Positions 19,093-26,438 of a DNA stretch of 64,000 nt are shown here, one piece after another (the first letter of the stretch is position 1; every line of letters starts with the position of its first letter). The position numbers were made by a program, and so were the translations under genes. Location: IMG/VR virus record IMGVR_UViG_3300003322_000796, positions 22,429 to 86,428 of that record. One strand, 5' to 3'. Origin of the DNA: a virus. The notes below the pieces were generated by a model. The model searched no databases and was not told the DNA's origin. It was given only the letters and a program-made list of their open reading frames with translations.

Positions 19093-19293
19093 ATGCAGAC
19101 GTACGTGATCGTGGAGGGTCCTCCCGGGACCTTCCGCGTACGCAAGGGCCGCCACCTGCTGCCGGAGGAATTCGACAGCGAGGACGCGGCCCTCAAGCGT
19201 GTGGACGTCGTGAAGGCGCCAGGCGACAGGGTGCTCGCGGAGGGCGAGGACGGCTATCGTAGGCCTGTGCGGCGGAAGCACTGGCGACGGTGA
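19093..19293 (+). CDS. small basic hypothetical protein
   Basis: 66 residues from ATG 19093 (GAGGGAGCC upstream), seven bases after the previous stop. Beta-like start (MQTYVIVEGPPGTFRVRKG), strongly basic end (RRPVRRKHWRR). Last gene of its unit before a non-coding region. No family recognised. Confidence 0.55.
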   Translation: MQTYVIVEGPPGTFRVRKGRHLLPEEFDSEDAALKRVDVVKAPGDRVLAEGEDGYRRPVRRKHWRR

Positions 19294-19404
19294 CAGTACG
19301 CGCTTGCAACCAACGATTCCGTGACTAAGCCCCGGGACCGAATTTAAAAACGGCTCCGCTCAACCCTGCGGAGCTGTGACTCACAGTCAGTAGCAGGCCC
19401 TATG

Positions 19405-19419
19405 TGGTGTTGAACACCA
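19405..19419 (+). promoter_or_regulatory. perfect palindrome, possible operator
   Basis: TGGTGTTGAACACCA: seven-base arms around one G, flanked further out by AGGCC (19395-19399) and GGCCT (19424-19428). It overlaps the -35-like TTGAAC of the possible promoter, the usual place for a repressor site. Confidence 0.4.
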
Positions 19420-19494
19420 TGAAGGCCTGGATATGGACAACGTGACCAGAAGACGGTTGAATGAATCCCGAGCGGAAGGCCGCTCTCTGGCATT

Positions 19495-19534
19495 CGAAGC
19501 CCCTTTGCCCCCTCTGGGCAGAGGGGCTTCGTTC
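19495..19534 (+). terminator. strong intrinsic terminator-like hairpin
   Basis: CGAAGCCCCT (19495-19504) pairs with AGGGGCTTCG (19522-19531), with a further TGCCC/GGGCA stem inside; TTCT follows. It is placed directly before bipartite element 4. Confidence 0.7.
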
Positions 19535-19537
19535 TGC

Positions 19538-19573
19538 TGTCCTAGGAGCAGCCAGGGCCGAGAAAGGTTGAAG
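19538..19573 (+). promoter_or_regulatory. bipartite element 4 (TGTCC-N19-GAAAGGTTGAAG)
   Basis: Left half 19538-19542, right half 19562-19573 with two changes from consensus. It heads the lysis cassette: leader peptide at 19606, holin-like gene at 19658. Confidence 0.65.
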
Positions 19574-19605
19574 GGCCACCATTTAGAGCGATGAAGGAGG
19601 CAGCC

Positions 19606-19668
19606 ATGTCGGTTACTCGGCGTGCTCCCTTGTCGTTTCCGACTGATGGAGGTCCTCGTGGCAAATGA
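19606..19668 (+). CDS. 20-residue leader peptide overlapping the holin-like gene
   Basis: ATG 19606 follows the best ribosome binding site of the area (GAAGGAGGCAGCC). The frame [20 protein letters not shown] stops at TGA 19666-19668, which lies inside the next gene (GTG 19658). The layout is that of a translational coupler or dual-start timing device for lysis genes. Real translation is not proven. Confidence 0.45.
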   Translation: MSVTRRAPLSFPTDGGPRGK

Positions 19669-19996
19669 GCCGTTGGGCAAAGACGACTTCAACCGCCACG
19701 TAGACCGGCACGACCGAGTCCACGCCGACCTGGACGCCAGGATCGCACGGGATATGGTCCCCCTCCCGCTCTACACGGCGGACCAGCGGACCATCGAGCG
19801 GCGCCTGACGAACCTGGAGACCGCGCTCGCCACCAAGGCGGACGACGCCGATCTTCAGCCGATCAGGGACCGCCTGGACAAGGTCGAGCAGCGCCCGGCG
19901 AACGTGCGGAACTACCTGATCGCGCTGGCCGGACTCGGACTGACTCTTCTGGGCATCGTGGTGAGCGCCTACTTCTCGGCCAAGGGGTCTGGATGA
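19658..19996 (+). CDS. coiled-coil protein with C-terminal membrane segment (holin-like)
   Basis: 112 residues from GTG 19658 with GGAGGT four bases ahead. The N-terminal 80 residues are charged and helical ([19 protein letters not shown]..., [20 protein letters not shown]), followed by one transmembrane helix (about 86-107) and a short basic tail. It lies upstream of the endolysin in a compact lysis block, where actinophages commonly carry such one-helix holin or holin-partner proteins. An alternative start is ATG 19646, but it has no binding site. Confidence 0.6.
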   Translation: MANEPLGKDDFNRHVDRHDRVHADLDARIARDMVPLPLYTADQRTIERRLTNLETALATKADDADLQPIRDRLDKVEQRPANVRNYLIALAGLGLTLLGIVVSAYFSAKGSG

Positions 19997-20814
19997 GTTC
20001 TCACGCGAAAAAGCCCGAGTCGACAGAGGGCGGCTGGTTCGACCGGAACCAGTTCCGGGTGCTGAAGGTGGCCGTTGCGGTCATCTTCGGTCTCGTCCTG
20101 CTGACGGGCGGTTACGTCTCGTACCAGCTCTTCAAGCTCTCCGACCGGACCAACCAGCAGGGCGTGACCATCAGCGCCCTGTCAGAGAGCCTGGACAGCT
20201 CCCGCGAGCAGCTTCAGGACCATGGGATAACTCCGACCGTGCCCCCGGCCAAGACCGTGGTGGAGCAGGTCAAGGGAGATCCTGGCGCCAAGGGCGACAC
20301 CGGAGCCCAGGGCGTGCAAGGACCTGCTGGCCCTCCCGGCCCTTCGGGCTCTCCTGGACCCCGTGGTCCCAAGGGCGATACGGGAAACATGGGCCAGGCA
20401 GGGGCCCCGGGTGTCGCTGGTGAAACCGGCCCTTCCGGCGCACCCGGGGCCAATGGAGTCGACGGCCCGCAGGGGGTCCAGGGGGAGCCGGGACCGGCGG
20501 GTCCCAAGGGCGAGCCCGGAGACCCTGGGCCGACCGGCCCTACCGGCCCTCCAGGGCCGCAGGGGACCCTTCCTCAGACGATGACCCTCAACCACGCTGA
20601 CGGAACCAGCGAGACCTGCACGCTCCAGAGCGATGGTTCAACGTACAACTGCTCGGGTAACGGACCTGCACCGCAGCCGTCTGGAAGCGACTCTCCGAGC
20701 ACTCAGGTAACGGCATCGGACTACCACCGTGACAGGGCTCCTGAGCAGCCGCAAAGGCCCTCGGGATTGTCACAGGTGTATGCGATCGTTAGCGAGAGAA
20801 AGCGTTCCGTGTAG
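19993..20814 (+). CDS. membrane-anchored collagen-like protein
   Basis: 273 residues; ATG 19993 overlaps the previous stop. One transmembrane helix (about 24-46) is followed by a short coiled coil ([16 protein letters not shown]). Then comes a continuous Gly-X-Y collagen repeat of about 33 triplets (about 95-193), and a C-terminal part with two Cys (ETCTLQ, YNCSG). Collagen repeats are frequent in phage fibres but odd in a membrane protein of a lysis cassette. It might be a trimeric rod spanning the thick actinomycete wall or a spanin-like accessory. Function not established. Confidence 0.7.
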   Translation: MSSHAKKPESTEGGWFDRNQFRVLKVAVAVIFGLVLLTGGYVSYQLFKLSDRTNQQGVTISALSESLDSSREQLQDHGITPTVPPAKTVVEQVKGDPGAKGDTGAQGVQGPAGPPGPSGSPGPRGPKGDTGNMGQAGAPGVAGETGPSGAPGANGVDGPQGVQGEPGPAGPKGEPGDPGPTGPTGPPGPQGTLPQTMTLNHADGTSETCTLQSDGSTYNCSGNGPAPQPSGSDSPSTQVTASDYHRDRAPEQPQRPSGLSQVYAIVSERKRSV

Positions 20815-20824
20815 GGGGTGAGCA

Positions 20825-21097
20825 ATGCCCGCCCAGCCCGTCAACTCGTCTCAGAACACCGGCCTCGTCGTCATCGTTGTCGGCATCTTCATGGTGATCA
20901 TCGCCTTCCTCGCTGTGACCTACCTGAACTCGGACACGATCAAGGAGAACCAGACCAAGAACTCCCAGAAGGGAGCGGTCGAAAGGGCGGATCTCACCCA
21001 GATCACCTGCGCCCTGTGGAACTCCGTGGGGGACCCGAAGAAGGTCGATCCGAAGATCGTCGTCAAGGTGGAGGCGGTCTGCGGCAAGCACTCGTAG
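20825..21097 (+). CDS. small membrane protein of the lysis cassette
   Basis: 90 residues from ATG 20825 (AGGGGGTGAG upstream). One long hydrophobic helix (about 13-34, GLVVIVVGIFMVIIAFLAV), then a soluble part with two Cys (QITCALW and AVCGK) that may form a disulfide outside. An N-in or N-out holin or accessory lysis protein is likely from context; no family recognised. Confidence 0.6.
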   Translation: MPAQPVNSSQNTGLVVIVVGIFMVIIAFLAVTYLNSDTIKENQTKNSQKGAVERADLTQITCALWNSVGDPKKVDPKIVVKVEAVCGKHS

Positions 21098-21100
21098 TCC

Positions 21101-21136
21101 TGTTCGAGACCCTTCGAGCCCTTTGAAGGGATGGAG
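21101..21136 (+). promoter_or_regulatory. bipartite element 5 (TGTTC-N19-GAAGGGATGGAG)
   Basis: Variant copy: left half 21101-21105, right half 21125-21136. GAGACCC (21107-21113) and GGGTCTC (21135-21141) pair around it. It heads the endolysin. Confidence 0.65.
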
Positions 21137-21163
21137 GGTCTCGGCAGGAACCAAGGAGCGCAC

Positions 21164-22144
21164 ATGAGCAGCGGGCCACAGAAGTACCCGGAGGCCAGCA
21201 CCCGGTACTGGTACCAGGGCGCCTACCCGGGTGACGCGATGGAGGTCAACGTCGTCGTCTGGCACACCACGGAGGGCACCAGCGTGCCCACCTACAGCGG
21301 CGGGGCCCTGGCCCCCAACCTGACCGTGGCCCCGGACTTCAAGAACAAGCGTCTGGTCTGGTACCAGCACTTCGACATCGACCGCTCGTCCCGCGCGCTG
21401 GTCAACCTCTCCGGCGGTGTGGAGACCAACACCCTCAACGTCGTCCAGATCGAGATCGTCGGCACCTGCGACCCGAAGACCCACGCGAGGTGGACGGCCG
21501 ACGGGATCCCGCACCTGTACTCCGCCGAGCTGCCGGACTGGGCCATCCGGGACCTCGCCGAGTTCGCCCAGTGGCTGTACAAGAACCACGGGGTGCCGCT
21601 CACGGAGAACGTCACCTTCAAGGCCTACAGCGCCTCCTACGGGGCCTCCAACGGCGTGCGGATGTCCTTCTCCAAGTGGGAGGGCTACAAGGGCCACTGC
21701 GGCCACCAGCACGTTCCGGAGAACCTCCACGGGGACCCTGGAGCCTTCCCCGTCGAGAAGGTCCTCGCAGCGGCCCGTACGGGCACCCAGACCACCCCTT
21801 CGGTCCCCTCCACGGGTACCGGCGCGGTCAAGCCCAAGGTCTCCCTGAAGAACGTCATCGCGGCGGCCGAGGCCGACCCGAAGCGCCCGCAGGGATCCGG
21901 CCTTCACGAGTCCGACGTCAAGCCGGTGGAGCGAGCCCTCGCCAAGCTCGGCTACCTGGACAGCGACTACGCGAACGACGGGGCCTACGGCACCCTCACC
22001 CGCAAGGCGTACGCCAGGTGGCAGAGGGCGTACTCCGACGCTCACAGGCTCGGCTGGACCGGGGACGACCTGGACGGTATCCCCGGCATCTCCTCCCTCA
22101 AGGCGCTGGCCTCCAAGACCGGCATGTTCCAGGTGGTGAGCTGA
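21164..22144 (+). CDS. endolysin: N-acetylmuramoyl-L-alanine amidase with peptidoglycan-binding domain
   Basis: 326 residues from ATG 21164, which has AAGGAGCGCAC in front; ATG 21131 is in frame but lies in the regulatory element. Residues 1-200 are an Amidase_2 zinc domain: H34 in VWHTTEG, and the GHCGHQHVPEN loop (H178, C179, H181, H183) supplying further ligands. It cuts the bond between MurNAc and L-Ala in peptidoglycan. After a Thr/Pro linker, residues about 232-326 look like a wall-binding domain (VERALAKLGYLDSDYANDGAYGTLTRKAYARWQ), the repeat used in PG-binding modules. No signal peptide, so a holin is required. Confidence 0.85.
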   Translation: MSSGPQKYPEASTRYWYQGAYPGDAMEVNVVVWHTTEGTSVPTYSGGALAPNLTVAPDFKNKRLVWYQHFDIDRSSRALVNLSGGVETNTLNVVQIEIVGTCDPKTHARWTADGIPHLYSAELPDWAIRDLAEFAQWLYKNHGVPLTENVTFKAYSASYGASNGVRMSFSKWEGYKGHCGHQHVPENLHGDPGAFPVEKVLAAARTGTQTTPSVPSTGTGAVKPKVSLKNVIAAAEADPKRPQGSGLHESDVKPVERALAKLGYLDSDYANDGAYGTLTRKAYARWQRAYSDAHRLGWTGDDLDGIPGISSLKALASKTGMFQVVS

Positions 22145-22399
22145 ATGGGAACCCACGCCCGTGCGGTGATCGAGCAGAAGGTCAAGGTCTCCACGGCGGC
22201 GACCTTCGGTGTGTCGGCGGTCATCGCCGTCCTGAATCAGACTGCCGGGGACGACGCTCTGATGGGCTCACTGCCCGCCTGGGCGCAGACCCTGGCCCTC
22301 CTGGTGGTTCCGCCCGCCGTGACGTTCCTGAGCGGCTGGAAGGCCCGCCACACGCCGCGCCCGGACGTCTACGAGACAGGACCGGAGCCGAAGGCGTAG
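22145..22399 (+). CDS. holin
   Basis: 84 residues; ATG 22145 directly follows the endolysin TGA (22142-22144). Two hydrophobic segments (about 17-34 and 45-63, ending LLVVPPAVTFLSGW) are separated by a short polar turn, followed by a charged soluble tail. This is the classic small class II holin layout and position. It is the last gene before a strong terminator. Confidence 0.7.
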   Translation: MGTHARAVIEQKVKVSTAATFGVSAVIAVLNQTAGDDALMGSLPAWAQTLALLVVPPAVTFLSGWKARHTPRPDVYETGPEPKA

Positions 22400-22432
22400 A
22401 GTCTGTGCTCTAACCCGGGCCTCGTGCCCCGC

Positions 22433-22473
22433 AGAGACCCCTGGACGGACCCGCAGGCCCTCCAGGGGTCTCT
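22433..22473 (+). terminator. strong intrinsic terminator-like hairpin
   Basis: Thirteen-base perfect stem: AGAGACCCCTGGA (22433-22445) with TCCAGGGGTCTCT (22461-22473), then TG. It closes the lysis cassette and is followed four bases later by bipartite element 6. Confidence 0.75.
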
Positions 22474-22476
22474 TGC

Positions 22477-22512
22477 TGTCTCCCCTCAGCCTTCTCCCCG
22501 GAAGGGGTGGAG
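22477..22512 (+). promoter_or_regulatory. bipartite element 6 (TGTCT-N19-GAAGGGGTGGAG)
   Basis: Left half 22477-22481, right half 22501-22512. It heads the protease gene; ATG 22521 is eight bases on and its GGAGGTG site overlaps the right half. Confidence 0.75.
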
Positions 22513-22520
22513 GTGCGTCG

Positions 22521-25223
22521 ATGCTCAAGTACGCCAGTGCACAGGTCATGACCGCGACCCTGATTCCCCAGGAACTCAGGGGCCGTGAACTGCGCCGGTT
22601 CGCTCACCGGCATCACTTCGAGTACGACGTGCGCCCCGGCTACCTGTACGTCCGCTCGCGGGCGATCTCCAGCCGCTGCAACGACAACTTCGACGAGTTC
22701 CCGGCCGAAGAGCTGGAGAAGGCCTACGCGACCTTCAAGGGCAAGCCGGTCTTCGTGAACCACGTCAACGACGATCACCGCCGGGCACGGGGCGTGATCA
22801 TCGACGCGGCCCTCCACAAGGACGCCAACCGCGACGGGACGCGGGACTGGTGGGTGGAGGTCCTCATGGAGGTGGACGCGGTCCGCTTCCCCAAGCTGGC
22901 GAAGGAGATCCTGGCAGGCAACATCGCGCGCACCTCCATGGGCTGCGACGTCGCCTTCTCGGTCTGCTCGGCCTGCAACAACAAGGCCACCACCCCGGCG
23001 GAGTACTGCTCCCACATCCCCGCGTCCAAGGGGATGATGCTCTACCGCCGGACGGCCTCCGGCCACAAGGTCGGGGAGATCATCCGCGAGACCTGCTACG
23101 GCCTGAAGTTCTTCGAGAACAGCCTCCTGGTAGAACCCCCGGCGGACCCCACGGCGCACTTCCTGGGCGTGGACACGCGGGGCCTCCAGACGGCGGCCAT
23201 GAAGAAGGGCGCTCCCTTCGCGGGCTACGAGGACTTCGACGCGTGCACGTCGGAGAACTCCGACAAGAACGACCCAGAGGCGTACTGCGGTGAGATCAAG
23301 CACCGCACCGAGGACAAGAAGGTCTCCAAGTTGCTGACCGATCTCTTCGTTACGGCGGCCGAGGCTCAGGACCCCAGCGAGCACCCGTGGTTCGGGGAGA
23401 CGGGCCTTCACCACAACCACATCGTGAACCACTGGGAGCAGGCGACCGACGAGGAGAAGGCGCAGGGCAAGCGCTGGTACCCGGACGCGCACCTGGTGGC
23501 CAAGCAGATCGCCAAGCTCGACCCGAACATCACCGACGAGAAGGAGGCCGCGCACAAGGGCGCCGGTGTCCTCTCGGCGTACTCCCCGCAGCAGAACTGG
23601 TGGGCCAACCAGCACAACGCCGCGCGGTCCTTCCACGAGCAGCGGGCTCTCGGCAAGGGCGAGGGCCTGTTCATCATGGGCAGCCACCAGAGGGCCGCCC
23701 AGCGCATCATGGACGGTGAGGACTCCCAGAAGGTCCTCAAGGGCCCGAAGACGGCCGACTTCGCCCACCTGATCGAGCACGGCGGCTACAAGCCCCAGAG
23801 CGACGAGGACGCGGCGGCGGGCAAGCCCAAGGAGCACTCGGACAAGGTCGTCGTCGACCGGCACGCCCTCTCGGTGGCCGCCGGACGCCGCCTGAACGCC
23901 GACGACGTCAAGGGCTTCAAGTCCCAGAGCCGTCCCCACTACGAGCACGTGGCGGGCATGTACCGCAAGGCGGCGGCCGTGATCTCCGACCGTGAGGGAC
24001 GCGAGGTCCCGCCGCACGAGGTGCAGGCCGTCACCTGGCTGACCCGGCAGCGCCTGAACAAGGACGAGGAGATCTCGACCCCGTCCGGCAAGGGCCGCCA
24101 GACCATGCAGCAGAACCAGCGCAAGCAGTGGCACGAGCTGTCCAAGGAGCACACGCCGGGCCTGCACGAGGAGCCGCCGAACTCCCACGTGGTCCTGCCG
24201 CCTCAGCCGAAGCAGGCTTCGAGGGGCGTGGTGCCCCCTTTCGGTGGTGAGCCGGTGACGGCTCTGCGCAGGACCGCGTCCCTGAAGACCCGGGCGTACG
24301 GCGAGCAGAAGGCCCCGATGGACGTGGACACCCTCCGGGAGGACGCGTGCCCGGTCTGCGGTGACCGCGACACCTTCGACGGGGCCCAGTGCCAGGTCTG
24401 CTCGTACGTCGCGCCCCCGAAGATGTTCCAGGACCCCGACCTGGAGAAGGCCCGGCAGATGGATCTGCGGAAGGACATCGCAGACTTCCAGGACCCGAGC
24501 AACCCCAACCAGGTCGGTCCCGACGGACAGCCCGTCGACCCCACGGCCCTGGACGCGGATGGCAACCCGGTCGACCCGGACATGGCCGACCAGGGGGTCC
24601 AGCCCGGCATGCTCCCCGGTGAAGTGCAGGCCGAGGTGCAGCCGGACGACGGGTCCCCCGTGGATCCGGCCCAGATGAGCCAGGACGGCCAGATCCCTGA
24701 AGAACTGGGGGCTCCGGTCAACCCGTCTCTGATCGGTCCGGACGGCCAGCCGCTCGCGGGAGGCCAGCAGATGGTCGGCCCGGACGGGATGCCGATCGGT
24801 CCCCAGCCGCTTCCGGCCGGTGCGACCACCAACATGGGCCAGCCGTTCACCCCGGGCCCGAACATGCCCGAGGGACCCGGCGACCCCGAGGGCCCGGAAG
24901 GGCCGCTCTCGCCCGAGGAGCTGGCTGAGGACGGCCAGCCGGAGGACGAGTCCGACGGTGCACCGCCCAACCCCATGGCGGGCCAGGGAGCCCCGGGGAC
25001 GCCCGGGGACGGTGTTCCGGACCTGATGTGCCCCGGCTGCGGCTTCACGGCCGACGCCACCCAGCCCACCTCGATCGACATGGACACCCAGACGCTCCCG
25101 AACGCCGGGGTCGCCATGCAGGACGGTGTCCAGGCCGGAGACATCTGCCCGAACTGCGGCCAGGCCCAGCTCCTGAGTCCGGCCGAGGTACAGGGCGAGA
25201 CGCCGGTCCCGCTCCCTGTCTGA
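22521..25223 (+). CDS. prohead maturation protease fused to an uncharacterised D-R-H domain
   Basis: 900 residues from ATG 22521 (the open frame extends upstream from 22473 without a start site). Residues 1-210 have the herpesvirus/T4 gp21-type assembly protease pattern: FVNHVNDDH with H81 and NIARTSMGCDV with S139 as likely catalytic residues. A Cys cluster (CSACNNK...YCSHI) follows. This protease would cut scaffold and capsid proteins during head maturation. Residues about 287-546 form a second globular domain (GAGVLSAYSPQQNWWANQHNAA, then VVDRHALSVAAG with D446-R447-H448). About 590-900 is Pro/Gly linker with two CxxC ribbons. The scaffold gene follows. The extra domain is far beyond normal protease length. 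Confidence 0.75.
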   Translation: MLKYASAQVMTATLIPQELRGRELRRFAHRHHFEYDVRPGYLYVRSRAISSRCNDNFDEFPAEELEKAYATFKGKPVFVNHVNDDHRRARGVIIDAALHKDANRDGTRDWWVEVLMEVDAVRFPKLAKEILAGNIARTSMGCDVAFSVCSACNNKATTPAEYCSHIPASKGMMLYRRTASGHKVGEIIRETCYGLKFFENSLLVEPPADPTAHFLGVDTRGLQTAAMKKGAPFAGYEDFDACTSENSDKNDPEAYCGEIKHRTEDKKVSKLLTDLFVTAAEAQDPSEHPWFGETGLHHNHIVNHWEQATDEEKAQGKRWYPDAHLVAKQIAKLDPNITDEKEAAHKGAGVLSAYSPQQNWWANQHNAARSFHEQRALGKGEGLFIMGSHQRAAQRIMDGEDSQKVLKGPKTADFAHLIEHGGYKPQSDEDAAAGKPKEHSDKVVVDRHALSVAAGRRLNADDVKGFKSQSRPHYEHVAGMYRKAAAVISDREGREVPPHEVQAVTWLTRQRLNKDEEISTPSGKGRQTMQQNQRKQWHELSKEHTPGLHEEPPNSHVVLPPQPKQASRGVVPPFGGEPVTALRRTASLKTRAYGEQKAPMDVDTLREDACPVCGDRDTFDGAQCQVCSYVAPPKMFQDPDLEKARQMDLRKDIADFQDPSNPNQVGPDGQPVDPTALDADGNPVDPDMADQGVQPGMLPGEVQAEVQPDDGSPVDPAQMSQDGQIPEELGAPVNPSLIGPDGQPLAGGQQMVGPDGMPIGPQPLPAGATTNMGQPFTPGPNMPEGPGDPEGPEGPLSPEELAEDGQPEDESDGAPPNPMAGQGAPGTPGDGVPDLMCPGCGFTADATQPTSIDMDTQTLPNAGVAMQDGVQAGDICPNCGQAQLLSPAEVQGETPVPLPV

Positions 25224-25252
25224 TCCAGCCCCAGGCCCCGTAAGGGGTGAAG
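25217..25252 (+). promoter_or_regulatory. bipartite element 7 (TGTCT-N19-TAAGGGGTGAAG)
   Basis: Left half 25217-25221 overlaps the last codons of the protease gene; right half 25241-25252. It heads the scaffold gene at 25300. Confidence 0.75.
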
Positions 25253-25299
25253 ACCACCGCCCACGCCCGCGTGAGCACCGACCAGAGGAAGCACATCTC

Positions 25300-26253
25300 A
25301 TGGCAGGAAACCGACCGCTCATGCAGGCCATGGCGTCCCAGCAGAAGGTCGTCCAGGGCCTCACCGAGCGCAACGCGGCCCTGGAGGCCCGGAACGCCGA
25401 CCTGGAGCACGAGGCGGCCGTCCAGGGCCTCCAGCTCGCCTTCATCGCCCGCGTGGCCGGTGTGAGTGACCAGCTCACCGCCATCCGCGCCGAGGCCGAC
25501 AAGATGCGCAAGAAGGCGGACATCGAGAACCCGGCCCAGCCGGTCCCGAATCCGCCCTCGCAGCCCGCCACGGAGTCCACCGAGGAGGCGGCCACCCCGG
25601 AGGCGTACGACAACCCCAACGCGATCGGGCAGACCCCGGGCGCGAACCAGGGTGTGGCGGCCGAGACCACCGCGACCCCCATGGACCCGGGCGTCACCCT
25701 CCCCACGGCCCCGTACAACAACCTCGTGGACGTCTCCGCGCCGGTCTCCGGCACCGAGACCCACACCCCGCCGGAGACGACCCGCATCGAGACGGACGTC
25801 CGTGTCGGCGACCCGATGAACCCGGAGACCGCCTTCCCGCTCAACCCGGCGTTCGGCCCCTCCGCCCAGCAGGGCACCACGCCCCCGCGCTCGGGCGAGA
25901 TGAGCCAGACCGGCAGCAGGCAGGAGGGCCGCACCATGGCGTCCCTGCGCCTGGCCAAGCTCCGCATCGCGGCAGGCCTGGAGCGGGGTGACGAGCTGGC
26001 CGTCACGGCGGCGATCGAGGCGGACCAGAACCTCTCCCTGGACTCGATCCGTACCGAGGTCGACACCCTCACCCGTGTCGCCAAGGCGGCCGGTCGCCAG
26101 ACCCGTCAGCGCCCGCAGGGTCTCGTTCCCCGCGCGGCGGCCCAGGGGGTCCAGCGCACCATGCCGTCCCTGGTGACCCAGACCGCTCCGATCACCTCGG
26201 TCGCCGGTGCCGTGGGCGCCCGTGACGAGGAGGCCGAGGCCCTCTTCGACTGA
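25300..26253 (+). CDS. scaffolding protein
   Basis: 317 residues from ATG 25300. The N-terminal coiled coil (about 15-80, LTERNAALEARNADLEHEAAVQ...) is followed by a Pro/Thr-rich linker and a helical basic C-terminal region (about 205-285, MASLRLAKLRIAAGLERGDE). That arrangement and the position between protease and capsid genes fit an internal scaffold degraded at maturation. The string PVSGTET is shared with the 209-2362 protein, and AFPL also recurs in both. Identification is by position and composition rather than by sequence family. Confidence 0.7.
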   Translation: MAGNRPLMQAMASQQKVVQGLTERNAALEARNADLEHEAAVQGLQLAFIARVAGVSDQLTAIRAEADKMRKKADIENPAQPVPNPPSQPATESTEEAATPEAYDNPNAIGQTPGANQGVAAETTATPMDPGVTLPTAPYNNLVDVSAPVSGTETHTPPETTRIETDVRVGDPMNPETAFPLNPAFGPSAQQGTTPPRSGEMSQTGSRQEGRTMASLRLAKLRIAAGLERGDELAVTAAIEADQNLSLDSIRTEVDTLTRVAKAAGRQTRQRPQGLVPRAAAQGVQRTMPSLVTQTAPITSVAGAVGARDEEAEALFD

Positions 26254-26266
26254 GGTCCCGCCGACC

Positions 26267-26309
26267 CCGAAGCCCCCGTTTCCAGCGCTCTGGACGGGGG
26301 CTTCGGCAT
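26267..26309 (+). terminator. strong intrinsic terminator-like hairpin
   Basis: CCGAAGCCCCCGT (26267-26279) pairs with ACGGGGGCTTCGG (26294-26306), with a small inner stem. It ends the scaffold unit, 20 bases before bipartite element 8. Confidence 0.75.
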
Positions 26310-26328
26310 GTTCTCCAGGCCTTGATCC

Positions 26329-26364
26329 TGTCTTTCCGGGTGCGAGTCCACAGAGAGGGTGAGG
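26329..26364 (+). promoter_or_regulatory. bipartite element 8 (TGTCT-N19-GAGAGGGTGAGG)
   Basis: Left half 26329-26333, right half 26353-26364 with two changes from consensus. It heads the decoration/major-capsid operon and has the longest leader (74 bases). Confidence 0.65.
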
Positions 26365-26380
26365 AGACCGTCTCGATCCG

Positions 26381-26414
26381 GTATCGGGCAGACGGCTCGG
26401 AACATGTCCGATAC
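26381..26414 (+). promoter_or_regulatory. inverted repeat in the capsid leader
   Basis: GTATCGG (26381-26387) pairs with CCGATAC (26408-26414) around a 20-base loop, in the untranslated leader of the most abundant virion proteins. A 5' stem-loop that stabilises the mRNA is one reading. Confidence 0.4.
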
Positions 26415-26438
26415 GTACGCGAGATGGGAGGAATGCAG

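Larger units (their letters stand above)
19294..19605 (+). other. 312-base non-coding region with stacked palindromes
   Basis: No convincing gene on either strand. It contains an AT island (TTTAAA 19343-19348) and a hairpin GCTCCG/CGGAGC (19353-19374). It also has the palindromes CTGTGACTCACAG (19374-19386) and TGGTGTTGAACACCA (19405-19419). A possible host-type promoter (TTGAAC 19410-19415, N16, TATGGA 19432-19437) is followed by a hairpin GAGCGG/CCGCTC (19470-19485), a strong terminator (19495-19531) and bipartite element 4. The stretch 19440-19531 could be a short structured RNA. Confidence 0.45.

Noticed and set aside
19440-19531. Possible tRNA (ATTCGAA resembles a T loop).
   Set aside because: The bases flanking the loop do not form a T stem and no acceptor or anticodon stem could be built.
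20812-20822. TAGGGGGTGAG before the 20825 gene as a further element copy.
   Set aside because: The position of the left half reads GTTAG rather than TGTCN; treated as a ribosome binding site.
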